Shown here one piece after another: positions 10,470 to 21,331 of a stretch of 64,000 nt of DNA. Source of the DNA: Trichostrongylus colubriformis. Taxonomy: Eukaryota; Nematoda; Chromadorea; Rhabditida; Trichostrongylidae. The stretch is from positions 21,887,743 to 21,951,742 of the forward strand of contig OZ022256.1 in assembly GCA_963978905.1 (NCBI GenBank), in the 5' to 3' direction. The position numbers and the translations under genes are program-made. Position 1 is the first letter of the stretch. The number at the start of each line of letters is the position of its first letter. Under the pieces are notes generated by a model that had not been told where the DNA came from, ran no database searches, and was given only the letters and a program-made list of their open reading frames with translations.

Positions 10470-11006
10470 TCAGGTTGCTGAGCGAACGAAACACGGGCAG
10501 TGCCAATCACATTTACATGAAGCCAGCAGTAAACCTTCATGGGTGCAAACGGACTGGAAAGTGAATGATGAAGTCATTACTGAAATTTGTAGGGAGGGAG
10601 GAACAGTAAGATCGTCGAAATCTACTTGAAACCATAAATTGAGCCCTCCAGCACCCTCTATGTAGTATGGCTTAAATGGCAGCTTATCGTCAAAGGCAGC
10701 ATTAGGGGAAATACGGACGAAAATAAAAGAAGTAGTGAATTTGAAAGTCGAGATGCCTAATAACAGGACAGAAGAAAAAAATGGATGGAAATGGCCCAAA
10801 ACCCTAGAAATAGGACCCCCTTCTCTGATCCTCAACGCGGACGACCTTGCTGTCAAGAGGCGGATACTGCGAACGAAATTTCCATTGGCATGCTGCCAAG
10901 TAAACACAAGGGGATGTTTGGAAACACGACAACATCTATGTTCTGGAGTGGGCTTCAACCTAAAAGTGCGAAAGCGAGATGCAATACCATTGATCTCACC
11001 GCACAT
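10470..11006 (-). CDS. hypothetical 178-codon ORF
   Basis: This is the longest ATG-started frame in the left part of the window outside the repeats. It begins at 11006 and stops at 10470. The product would be mixed in composition, with a cysteine-rich C-terminal third (about five cysteines in the last 30 residues) and no signal peptide. A shorter open frame exists on the opposite strand (10735-11058). No domain, splice structure or repeat partner was identified. It lies directly beside the palindromic mariner derivative at 11039. It could be a real exon, a fragment of an unrecognised transposon, or chance. Confidence 0.25.
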   Translation of the reverse strand: MCGEINGIASRFRTFRLKPTPEHRCCRVSKHPLVFTWQHANGNFVRSIRLLTARSSALRIREGGPISRVLGHFHPFFSSVLLLGISTFKFTTSFIFVRISPNAAFDDKLPFKPYYIEGAGGLNLWFQVDFDDLTVPPSLQISVMTSSFTFQSVCTHEGLLLASCKCDWHCPCFVRSAT

Positions 11007-11038
11007 CCTTGGCAGCTCTCATCGTAGCCAACCAAGTA

Positions 11039-11577
11039 TTAGGTTGTGTCGAAATTAATTGCGTTTTTTTGCACATCGATTTTTAACTTACTATTTTTTG
11101 TCTATTATTCATCCAATGTTTATATTGTTGTACATCATTTTGAAGCTTATCTAATGGTTGATTGTTTTTTGATTTTGGTTTGTCTCGAATTTCATTCTTC
11201 AGGAATTTCAGGCCGAATGTCTAAGATGCTCTCCAAGGAGCACATTCGTATCATTTTGCTTCATGAGTTCAAACTTGGACGGAAAGCTGTGGAGGCTCAT
11301 GAAAATATTGTGAAAGCATGGGGACCAGACGTCCTTTCAATTCGCAGTACTAAACTCTGTTTCAATCGCTCCCGCTTCTTAGAGAGCATCTTAGACATTC
11401 GGCCTGAAATTCCCGTAGGATAAAAATTGAGACAAACGAAAATCAAAAAACGATCAACCATTAAATAGGCTTCAAAATGATGTACAGCAATATAAACACT
11501 GAATGAATAATACACGGAAAAACACAAAAAACGCATAAAAAGCGCAAAAAAACGCAATTAATTTGTACACAACCTAA
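11039..11577. mobile_element. palindromic mariner derivative
   Basis: The element is flanked by TA (11037-11038 and 11578-11579), the mariner target. Both ends start TTAGGTTGTG as inverted repeats, and the inverted similarity continues about 195 bp inward (11039-11236 against 11380-11577). Each arm holds the mariner 5' end plus the start of the transposase gene. The plus strand encodes MSKMLSKEHIRIILLHEFKL (from about 11217), and the minus strand repeats GISGRMSKMLSKK from the other side. The rest of the transposase is absent. The structure is two 5' ends joined head-to-head, which keeps two functional-looking termini without an enzyme. Confidence 0.8.
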
Positions 11578-11579
11578 TA

Positions 11580-12197
11580 TCACGTCGCTTGGAGGTGGGG
11601 TCGATCATCCAAAGGCGTCAGCTCTTATCCGTTGCGCCCTTTCTACAGCTCGGGGGCGCGCTTTTTCGCCGGGATTTCGCCACGGATAGCCTTTTTACCC
11701 CTGTAGTTCCCAAGTAAATGACTTTTTTCAAGGATTTCTCAGTAACCATATTACCCCTAATGCTGTCTTTAATGCGTCTCATGGCAGTGCCAATTCAAAT
11801 TGCTCACCATGGCTACCAGCCGTTCAAAGCACTGCGTCCACATATACTGGCTGGAAAAAAATTATTTTCATAGCGAATGCTTTGTGCATACGTTAGGCAG
11901 AAAGCGCAAATATGAAAATGGTATTGGAAATCCTGGTTGCTATGAGATAGTTTCTGAAGAAGGGCATTCAGCAAGTTTCTGAGTGAAAGATATTGGGATA
12001 TTGTGCTGCAAGCAAAGGCGATTCATAACACTGTACCGAATTTTGGAATGTAGATTTTTTGTAAATGTGCGCCAGCACTAAATTGCACGGAGTAATCCGT
12101 TCAAGGTCCCTTCCATAGAAATCTTCGTTTTTAGGTCCCCCTGCTAGTTGTAATTTGTTCAGTGTCTTGCGTAGTACTCAACATGGTTCAATATAAC
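11580..12197. other. unassigned stretch
   Basis: Between two mobile elements. The part near 11585-11700 is GC-richer. No gene recognised. Confidence 0.35.
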
Positions 12198-12630
12198 TTA
12201 AAGGAATCGTCCACGGAAAATGAGTTTTTGTGTTACCCATATATTTATGTTGTATTTGCCTAATGTTGGCCTCATGCAAAATTTCACGCGAAAAAATGTG
12301 AATCTGGCTGAGATACAGCACCACAAAGTGCGGTCCCAGTGGGCGGGGCCTCCGTGTAAAAGCCTCGTCCCGTCCTCCGCCGCCGTTGGGAACGGAGAGT
12401 GGGACTGTTTACGTAGCCTCCTGTTCCTACAATGCGTCTCAGACCGCGGCGGACGCTGTACGAGGCTTTTACACGGAGGCCCCGCCCACTGGGACCGCAC
12501 TTTGTGGTGCTGTATCTCAGCCAGATTCACATTTTTTCGCGTGAAATTTTGCATGAGGCCAACATTAGGCAAACACAACATAAATATATGGGTAACACAA
12601 AAACACATTTTCCGTGGACGATTCCTTTAA
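12198..12630. mobile_element. TTAA-flanked foldback MITE, family T copy 1
   Basis: Arms of about 172 bp (12198-12370 and 12459-12630) are near-identical inverted repeats. They start TTAAAGGAATCGTCCACGG and end in the complement of it. TTAA is present at both outer ends (12198-12201 and 12627-12630), compatible with a TTAA target as in piggyBac-type insertion. Long frames on both strands encode the same peptide because the arms mirror each other, so they are not genes. A diverged relative is at 37994-38335. Elements at 34843-35366 and 39952-40435 share the TTAAAGG start. Confidence 0.85.
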
Positions 12631-15526
12631 GCGCAGCTTGCCCGTGGTCCATGGTCCAGTTTCAGATCAGTTTCCTCGAGCACCATTGACTATAACAATT
12701 GGGTTGTTCCGCAAGTCCATAAGTTCCTGACCACCTTGTTCAATTTTGTTTCTTCTATTTTCTTATTTCACCGTCACATACATCCACGTACACCAAGGTC
12801 TGTTTGATTCTCCTCGTGTGGAACTTCACACACGTCTGATCCAAGAAAACTGCATGTCAGTCTTGGGTTCACCTTGGCTAGCCTGTCATTTCTTCTCCAC
12901 AAAGTAAGCAAGCAGTGCTATGTTTGCGTGAGGTTAGTACTACATATACGATGGGTAAGAAAGGAATGCCCGAGCAATGGCTTCCCTTTTCTGGATTTTT
13001 TCGCAACAAGAGTAGAGCATTGGCAGCAGATGATCGAATTTGTATCGTTTTTCCCTCATTTCGTTGTCGGCATAAGCAAGCTGATCACAAGAGGTGGGAG
13101 TCACCGGTGCAAAATCTACTCGTGTTCAGCAAGTCAAGAGCATCACTTTTTCATTGAGCTGGAATTCGGCTGTCGCGATTCTCGGATCGCTTGAGCAGAG
13201 CCCGCAGCCCATGGACTGGTCAACACACACCCCACTCTTCACCGCACGTTACTCTATTGCATAGCCACGCGAAGGTGCGATCAAAAGTTAGAAATATTGC
13301 GGGGTGGAGTTGTGGGTTCCGCTGCTCAGCACCTATGGGGCATAAATTCTATGTAGTCAAATCTTCCCAACTTCATGAACACGTGACCAACTTGTTGCGA
13401 CGAGGCTGCCCTGCCACATGACAATTGGACCACACAGTATCTTCTCATGAGCTCAGTGTAGGGCACTAGTAGTAAAGGCACAGGGTTGTTAATACGACCA
13501 CAGTCTTCAGAAGATAAAAACATTTTCTAATGCATGATGCCAAAACTGCACCATCAGTTGAGAGGCGTACATATTCCGTTGCGTAGACTATCCTGGCTAC
13601 AGCGCGGCCCATAAAAGACCCCAAACACTGTTTCTGCAAAATTAGGCCTGATAGGGCTCTTCGCAAAATTAATACAATGGCCAATACAGTAACTAATAAA
13701 TGAGCTGATTATCCCGTCGAAATGGTAAAAGTATGTCGGTGCTATCGCAATGATGGAGGCGGCATCCTACTATGGACCCTATTTTTACCCAAGGTAAGAA
13801 CGGGTGTGTCTGTACTTCAACATAACACTAAACATCCACACGTGGAAGTCGTTTGATTAGAGCCTGACAATATCGATAAACACACAATGTAAGGTTGCAC
13901 CCTGGTTTGCAGGTGGAATGTGGTATTCTGAAAAGTGTGTTATCTGTATAATAACGGTATATTGAATTTTTCGAGTTTGCGGATTATACACGCAACAATA
14001 CCATATGATTGCTATATGGAAATATTAAATTTGTGCATAGAGATTACTTTCCATGTATTGAACCTTCTCACGGAAGTCTCGGCATCATGCCAAGGCGTCG
14101 AATTGGCAGGTTTGTGCAATTGCGGCAAATGAAACTAGTCCGAATTACAACCACGCTACCGTACGCCAAGAATGCCCCTTCCGATGTCTTTAAATGCTTA
14201 ACGGTCACGATGAGTCTGTTGCCAATTCATTGCTCACGAGAAATATAAGACTTAGTTGGCTTGGACGGAGACTGGCCAGATTTTGACTTTTGTACTATGA
14301 TAGAGTGCGGCGACACAAAACAGGGAACTGTAGGTCTTGACAGTTTACTGAGGAACCTAATGAGAAAGTGGAAGAGAAGAGAAGTTTGCATGTTCACTTT
14401 TCCTTTTTCCTTACCTACTGAATGGCATTTTCTGGCAAAACTGATGGCGAATTTGCTCACCACATGTTTCTGAAAATGATGGACTGCAATTTCGCGAGCA
14501 TAAGATACACGAGCATTCGTTCAGCTCACATCTACTCTACTATTAGTTCCACAGCGATGGTTGCTCTTCACAGCTTCTTGAACTGCTCTAATTGCACATT
14601 TTAGAAGAAATGTTACTTGTCTTCTTACATGTCTGCATTGAAATCTATTATCATTTAATTAACACGATTACCGTGTCTGGTCTCGGGTAAACATCGCGGA
14701 TATTAAAAATCTGAGTGTCGGACTCTTCTCCTTCGCCCACCTCCATTACAGGACTCTTCTCCTTCGCCCACCTCCATTACAATCTTACAATCTTAATGCA
14801 GCGAGGGCCGACAAGGTAATGAAATTTCATAAGGCAAGTAGTGAGCAGATTATAGAAACAAGAAAGAACAAGGAACATAGAAACAGCTGAGAAATTTCGG
14901 TGAGTGAAAGTGAAGGGAAGAGAGGGAGGTTAGCAAGGGTCAAGTTCCATACATGGCTTCGGCAATAACATTCAAGCCATGCTAATTCGACAGCTCTAAA
15001 GCTGAATCTTAATCTATGTAGGAACCAACTAGGGGATGAAGTGGGTGAATGCACGAAAAAACAGCAAAGCTTTTTGAAGTTTATAGTCACATTAGGGCTC
15101 GTGTGACTACAACCTGTTCAGCCTGTAGTAATAAGAAGTGAGGATACCCTAAGGCCTTCCAATGAAGCAAGCTTTCCTCAAACAAAGGCCACTTTCATCT
15201 CGCACGAAAAATGGTATCGAAACCTTCAAACACTGAAATTCGAAGAAATTGTCGTGTGAAAGATAGGAGAAGAAATGGGAAAACAAGCGTGATGGCCCTC
15301 CAATCAACGTTTCAGAGGAAATGAAGGTGGCGATGGCGCTCAAAACATTCCGAGAAAATGGTATATGCATGATCATAACATGTGAGCAAAGTTGAGGCCT
15401 GCCACATTTCAATAAAATATTAGTATATTACACAATGGACTCATAGCAAACATCATCATATCGTGCTGCTTGGCCACGCATATGCTCCTTCATTGTGATC
15501 CAGTAAGGTCGCCTTCATATTTTGCG
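12631..15526. other. gene-poor stretch
   Basis: Only short frames, such as two overlapping plus frames near 12874-13194 that do not resemble a known family. A 31-bp direct duplication lies at 14720-14781 and is listed separately. No RNA gene or terminal repeat recognised. Confidence 0.4.
14720..14781. repeat. perfect 31-bp direct duplication
   Basis: Two identical adjacent 31-bp copies (14720-14750 and 14751-14781), each starting GGACTCTTCTCCTTCGCC. This is a recent slippage or repair-type duplication. Confidence 0.95.
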
Positions 15527-15780
15527 GCACTGACACCGGCGCCGACGGGGCACGCGGCGCTGGCATTGCTGCGACACTATTTATAAGGCTCCACCGAACC
15601 ATGCAACAGTATGGTGATTTTGACGGTTATCGCACCAATCACGGGAATTGTGTTCATTTTGTCACAGTTTGTCGTTACATATAATGGGATGCTGCCGCGA
15701 TCATCATACTCTTGTATGATCCGTTGGAGCCTTACAAATAGAGCGGCAGTGGCGTCGGCCGCGCCTGGTGCCACTGTCCT
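15527..15780. repeat. imperfect foldback repeat
   Basis: The left arm (about 15527-15655) and right arm (about 15665-15780) are inverted copies around a centre near 15662. Anchors are TATAAGGCTCC at 15583 against its complement near 15735, and GGTGCC/GGCACC-type segments at the outer ends. Overlapping frames on both strands (15577-15898), one with a membrane-like segment, are explained by the palindrome. There is no clear target duplication. It is probably an old foldback MITE. Confidence 0.6.
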
Positions 15781-16547
15781 TATGGTTGGTATCGATGGAG
15801 ATGGCATAGGACTGGTGTCATCAGTGCGAGTGAAGATCAGGGAAGATAATTCCCATCCTCAATGCATCACAATTCGCAATCAGAAGAGAGTTATGTGAGA
15901 TACGGTTTTTTTGCATGCATTTGATTTGAACATTTTTATCTTGTTGAAGCGGAAACCGAGAGCCATAGAAAGCAATACATATACTCATTGTAGTACGCGT
16001 AGATATGAGATCTGAAGAGCCAGGGACCGGAGGATAACTCAGGAATTCAGCGGGTAGGGTGACTTTGTCCGAAATAAGACTAGAAGATTACACACGTACC
16101 CATCGTATAATAGTATTTCAAGGCATGATAATTCTAACACGGGCCAATTCATAGTTCTCTTGTTGGTCGTCAGAGAGAAACTACTATATTTACCTGCCTT
16201 TCTGGTATATTCCACAGGTCACACTACATATAGAAATTCCTCTCTGCTATGAATATATTAGAGACGTTACATATTGTGTGACTTCCTGAAGAAGAATTGG
16301 AGCAAAGATGACTTCCATTCGCAGCTTTTTCATACAAAAGCAGCCTATTTTTATTTTTTCACTGTAGTATGACGTGAACAGTTAGCACATGAGATAACTG
16401 GTGCGCTGGAATGATCGATTGGAGGCACTCTACGTTAGGAATTTACCCCTTTTTCAAAGCAGTGGGATTTATATGAAATTCCATGACTGTTCAAAATGCG
16501 GAACGTCTCATGGAAAAAGGATGAAAATCTTGAAGGAGAAGTAGCAA
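15781..16547. other. unassigned stretch
   Basis: AT-rich, no recognised feature. Confidence 0.35.
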
Positions 16548-17078
16548 GTGAGACACTCACTTCGTGTCGTGACCCGTGCACGACTCTTTCATCCCCGTTG
16601 GGCAGCGTGTGGAATACATTCGCACTCGTCGTCGTCTTGGCCCTTGCCGTCTGAAGAGGATAAGCGGACTCACGCACTGGGGTCCTATCGAGCAGATACC
16701 GTATTCGTGGAATGTTCTGGACCGTGCCGGCTTCAGGCCCAAAATCATTCCCCGTCACTCAGTCTCTGCTCGTCCTGCGTTCCGAGCGGTCGGTTACGAC
16801 GCTGCTCTCCACTGTTCGTCCCGTGCGCAGTGTCATCAAGCGCACCCGTCATCTCCGAAGAGCATCAGCTGCTTCCCCAAGCAGCCCCTGGTGCGCAGCC
16901 GTCGTCGACCATTGCGCAACATCGTCGCAAGGATATGGAATGGAGAAAGCAGGATCTTCCGTCCTCTAGTGGTGTGGGACTGGACCTGCCGACGAAACTC
17001 TGGTTAACGCCGCCAAGCACAACGGAAGGGTTAGTTAGCCCTCGGCGCTCTTTAGTGAGGAGAGAACCGATCCCGTAG
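16548..17078 (+). other. GC-rich island with overlapping long ORFs
   Basis: All three plus frames are partly open: 16548-17078 (177 codons), 16576-17007 and 16712-16969. A minus frame lies at 16435-16758. Base composition is visibly more GC-rich and CG-dinucleotide-rich than the surroundings. The products are Arg/Ser-rich and not recognised. Several simultaneously open frames are expected from GC-rich sequence, so none can be chosen as real. It could be a retroelement gag-like remnant or a captured fragment. Confidence 0.3.
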
Positions 17079-17110
17079 GTTCCCTTTATATTAGGCGTTT
17101 GTATATCTAA

Positions 17111-18642
17111 CAAGGGAGGGTCATCAGGTCAGTCCGGCCTTTTGCGATGTGATGTATACCACTGTACTCGCCTGAGACGAGAAACTCAAATCTGCCTTCC
17201 AAATTTGCGAAACGATTCTGTGAGCAAAATTATGAAGGGTAGTTTCCCGACATGGTCGACTCTCTCTCTCTCGCATGTTCGCATGAGTGGACATGGAATG
17301 CTGACACAGCAAGGTGAGTTGTGGTGTACTGGATACGATGGTTGTTTCACAGGAGATGGGTCGCAGGTTGGATTCTTTGTGCAACTGCTCTTTTGCTTTT
17401 TCTCCCTTCAGCTCATATGAACCCAGAAAGTGCGTATTAGTAAGTATTTGAAAGGTTTACCTCTTCATTCAACATCAAGAGGGGATAAAATTTCACGTTT
17501 CCTGATTTATGCATTTTTTCAAGACTTTCATTTATAGAGGGCATGTGGTACGTTATATCCTGTAGACTTGAACAGAGCGCACAGTTGTACAGATAAGTAT
17601 GTGGCATAAGGTGACGTAGCGTTGTCTTGCAGAGAAAAACAGTAGTTTCTCTCATACTCAATCCCAATGTTCTGCCCAAAGCTAGTGTTGGCGTACTTGT
17701 TGAAGGACTTCGGTTCCTGTGAAGTGAGACGTCTGCCTTCTCGGAAGGAACAAAAAGGTATCGAAAAGTTCTCGTTTATTTTGCGGGAAGCTGCACTCGA
17801 CAACGTAATAATTGAGTCTGACGAGGAGCCATGCTTCAAGAAGATGAGGAAGACCCATCATGGAGTCCAGAGGACGGCGAGTGCCGTAGACTGGCAAGTG
17901 TATCACAAGGTCTTTGTCTTTAGTTCATTCTCAGTTTTGTTCGCCCAAATTTAAAAATTTCTTATCTTATTCCTGGTATGCGGCGGGATATTTTAGTGCA
18001 CACCCTGGCGAATATGAAACACCTCTTCAATATTGTTTCCCATCTGAAGTGGTTGAGGGCTCCGACTGCTGTGTGTGTGGAAATTTTTTCTTTATTCGTT
18101 GGGCACACTGTGAGAGATTGTACTGTTTCGCCCACTTTGTGCAGGAATACCACATGTGTTCGTAAATTACTGGTTTTCAAATATTCTTGTATCTCCTATT
18201 CACCACATGCCCTCTATAAATGAAAGTCTTGAAAAAATGCATAAATCAGGAAACGTGAAATTTTGTCCCCTCTTGATGTTGAATGAAGAGGTAAACCTTT
18301 CAAATACTTACTAATACGCACTTTCTGGGTTCATATGAGTTGAAGGGAGAAAAAGCAAAAGAGCAGTCGCACAAAGGATCCGAACCTGCGACCCATCTCC
18401 TGTGAAACAACCATCGCATCCAGTACACCACAACTCACCTTGCTATGCTAGCATTCCACGTCCACTCATGCGAACATGCGAGAGAGAGAGAGTCGACCAT
18501 GTCGGGAGACTACCCTTCATAACTTTGCTCACAGAATCGTTTCGCAAATTTGCAAGGCAGATTTGAGTTTCTCGTCCCAAGACGAGTACAGTGGTATACA
18601 TCCCATCGCAAAAGGCAGGACTGACCTGACGACCCTCCCTTG
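17111..18642. mobile_element. long-terminal-inverted-repeat element (441-bp arms)
   Basis: The left arm 17111-17551 and right arm 18202-18642 are inverted near-copies beginning CAAGGGAGGGTC. TAA directly precedes the left end and directly follows the right end, so a 3-bp TAA duplication (PIF/Harbinger-type) is possible but short enough to be chance. The 650-bp core has two overlapping plus frames, 17667-17954 and 17914-18165. The second has closely spaced Cys/His residues (CCVCG then HCERLYC). No transposase was recognised. The arms also contain a CT-rich microsatellite and frames that mirror each other. Confidence 0.75.
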
Positions 18643-20004
18643 TAAGTGTATTTGGTGGATAGTGCACGTGGGGATCAATCAATACGCATGTGTTGATAAC
18701 TATTTATCGATTAACCAGTTGTCAACTATAACATCAGAGATTTGAAGTGTTAACGCGCAAGGTCCATCTTGGGGTTAAGCGGGTACACCGAAACTAAGCG
18801 CAGTGGACGAGGCGCAGTCGGTGGGCCGAGAGGACGTGGTGTAGTAAAAGTCGTAAATCTGAAGCATCCAAGGGAGGACCGCCCATTACCGCGTGGTAGG
18901 CTCAGCATCCGGCGCAACACCCTGGTATTCTTTCTCGGCGCACGGCACAGATGGCTTCGCACTAATTCTTGTGTGTCACAACCTTTTGTCCCGTGGAGCC
19001 GCCCCGCGTCACGAGACTTCGCGCACGGATAGACATGTGGATGGGGTACAGCTAAATGGGCTCACGAAGTCAGACGACTCTCTGTATGTAGCAACCACTT
19101 GTGGGAAGGAATCGAAGATCTCTGTGAGCATGGAATAGGCAAGCGTGGCTCCCTGAAGCCGACATACATAACCAGTCATGAACTTGAACTTCCCACCGCC
19201 CCCAGTGAGGATAGTTTTACAGCAGAGTTGGAACATTTCTTTGATGTCAAAAATTCATGCATTTTGCTTTTTCATAAGTATCTGAAACGCGGTACACAAT
19301 TAGTGTCCAAAAAATCCAGAGTCACGTGAATTACGTGCACCACGAGTGAATTCACAGTAACTAAACGAATTCTCCAAACGAAGACTTTCAGATAGGGTAG
19401 GTGGAATGAAAGAAGCGAGATGGAGAAAGCTCATAAGGCAAGTGTACTTTTCTGTCAACACTTTGCTTTGCTCTCTTGAAGATAAACTAGTATGAGAAGA
19501 TTAGCTGTTTCCTATGTGGGCATATTCCGGCCTTTTCAGGGAAGCAAACTAAATTTTTCTCGGTAAGGAGGCGAGCTCAACTTTCACGATTTTAAAGACC
19601 CAAGAGCGAAATCAGAAGTAGTGAGATCTTGAAAATAAAAGTCAAATTTTGCAAGTTTGTCACACTGACGATCGCGCCTTTTGCACTTGTCTGGCCAATG
19701 GTACCGCGCGCTTTTTTTCTCACATTCTTGGCATAGTGCCACGAGCTCTTGAAAGAAATTTCTTAAGTGCCACGAGCTCTTGAAAGGAATTTCTTAATGG
19801 TAACTTTTTAGTTGTTGTTTTTCTCGAGTTGTAATTGGCAATGATCCTCAGTTAAGATCTCACAGCATACGACTACATATTAGTAACTGCTCTTTCCTAA
19901 CTGGAGTTATAAAGCTGTTAATTTTAATAATATCAATCTAAACCATAATAAGCATGAGTACACTGGTTTGACAATATTACAGTCTAGCATTGCTTTTGCA
20001 TCGA
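18643..20004. other. unassigned stretch with a GC-rich segment
   Basis: About 18760-19030 is GC-richer and holds an 87-codon Arg/Gly-rich plus frame (18769-19032) of unknown nature. The rest is AT-rich and lacks recognisable features apart from the 31-bp duplication at 19735-19796. Confidence 0.35.
19735..19796. repeat. 31-bp direct duplication
   Basis: Two adjacent 31-bp copies (19735-19765 and 19766-19796), starting AGTGCCACGAGCTCTTGAAA and differing by one base. Same unit length as, but unrelated in sequence to, the duplication at 14720. Confidence 0.9.
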
Positions 20005-20013
20005 CTGGTTCCA

Positions 20014-21209
20014 GGGAAGGGGGTTATTGGTACGACCACGCCTCCTTCGCAGTTGCTTCGCACATGGGGTGCGAGGTGACCGCAGTCGCTTCGCACATGA
20101 GGTGCGAGGTGACCGCAATTAGCGGCGAGAAGTCGCGGGTCATCATGTTACCCATATTGATCCATTAATCGAGTAAAGGTTCATCAATTGAAATACAGAT
20201 TAACGGTATTATGCGGTATTTATTATTTATTAATTTTCATGAAATTTCATGGGCTGAAAAAGATCCCTGAAATGAAGCTTGCGCTGTGTAAAAGGAGGCT
20301 GCGGGTGCTGACAGAAATTCTTGAGGTGGTGCTTGAACTGAGTAAAACGCAGATGCGGATGATGACGGAAGAGGATGAGGCTCCGGTCTTGACGAGTCTT
20401 GTCGAGGTGGAACTTCTACAAAGTTTGTAGGTTGTGAGGCTAAATAAGTATTGGGTAGAGTTGCTGTATAAAATGGTGGCGGAGCATACATTTCGTAAAA
20501 AGCTGGCGGGGGCGCAGGCGCATGGATGTAGGAAGGAGTAGTTTGAGTGAGTGGATCGACATAAGCAGTGGGAAACATGAGAGCACACAATGTTTGATAA
20601 AACAAACAGGGGATATAGATTACTCACCGAATTGCTTAAATACCGACTCTTGACCTCCCACTGGGTTGTTAAATTTGGCCTAAAGTCTCCCCTCAAAGCC
20701 TCGAGAGACCACTACTTATGAGTGAAGTACCCAGAGGGCAAGCAGCGAGTGGTTCGTCTGCAAGGAGACCACTCTCTTTTGATTGACTAAATTACTGTCA
20801 TAGGTATTGCAGAAAAAAGGCTTTTCATCATCGGCCACCTCATTTCCATTTTCGAACGTGTAATGTTTTGTTTTTAATGTAAATGTGCATTTAGAAGTTC
20901 CACCGGAAGTCAGAGTTCATTGCCATCACCAATATTTCACCTTTTCGTGGAAAGTTTAAGGTTATCATATTTATATATTTAATCCATATTTATATATAAA
21001 AGTTTGTGGACTTGTGAAGCTTTTTCATGAAAATTGTCCCATTCATTTGTATTGCTTGTCTAATTTGTTTTACTCAGTTTATGGATCAATATGGGTAACA
21101 TGATGACCCGCGAGTTCTTGCCGCTAATTGCGGTCACCTCGCACCTCATGTGCGAAGCAGCTGTAATTAGCTGCTAAAAAGGCGTGGTCGTACCAATACC
21201 CAGCGACCC
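20014..21209. mobile_element. TIR element with 9-bp target duplication and an internal ORF (Pack-MULE-like)
   Basis: CTGGTTCCA occurs directly before (20005-20013) and directly after (21210-21218) the element. The arms (about 20014-20170 and 21060-21209) are inverted repeats sharing GGTACGACCACGCC near the ends and GGGTCATCATG near their inner limits. The left arm has a small internal duplication of GTGCGAGGTGACCGCA. The 9-bp duplication and arms of about 150 bp suggest Mutator-like mobilisation. An 8-bp reading (TGGTTCCA) would suit hAT. The core has no transposase but carries the minus-strand frame at 20237-20578. Confidence 0.75.
20237..20578 (-). CDS. Pro/Ala/Phe/Tyr-rich protein inside TIR element
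   Basis: The frame starts at ATG 20578 and runs 113 codons. The product has no signal peptide and is built of degenerate repeats in which an FY pair is followed by small residues and APP. Examples are FYEMYAPPPFYTATLP, FYSVQAPPQEF and FYTAQASF, with a more polar Ser/Arg/Pro segment between. This bias is unlike random sequence and resembles low-complexity nematode structural or RNA-associated proteins, but no family is recognised. A GTGAGT donor lies upstream near 20627, and a possible acceptor (CGCCAG) near 20523 inside the frame. The true exon may therefore begin there, with an upstream exon near 20628-20696. TATTTAAG near 20640 could serve as a TATA-like element. Being inside a TIR element, it may be a captured host exon or an accessory transposon gene. 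Confidence 0.45.
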   Translation of the reverse strand: MFPTAYVDPLTQTTPSYIHAPAPPPAFYEMYAPPPFYTATLPNTYLASQPTNFVEVPPRQDSSRPEPHPLPSSSASAFYSVQAPPQEFLSAPAASFYTAQASFQGSFSAHEIS

Positions 21210-21331
21210 CTGGTTCCAACATGAGTCGTAAAAGTGGGCACACCGCAAAATATTCACCCGTATACATATTTAAGTATAACTTGACAGCCAAAAGCTAATT
21301 CAATGGAATACGCAGCAACCTATGCTTATGA

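Noticed and set aside
12198..12630. Two 136-codon ORFs on opposite strands
   Set aside because: They encode the same peptide because the element is a palindrome. There is no start context or domain.
15577..15898. Membrane-like peptide ORF on the plus strand and overlapping minus ORF
   Set aside because: Both lie on an imperfect palindrome. No splice sites or homology support either one.
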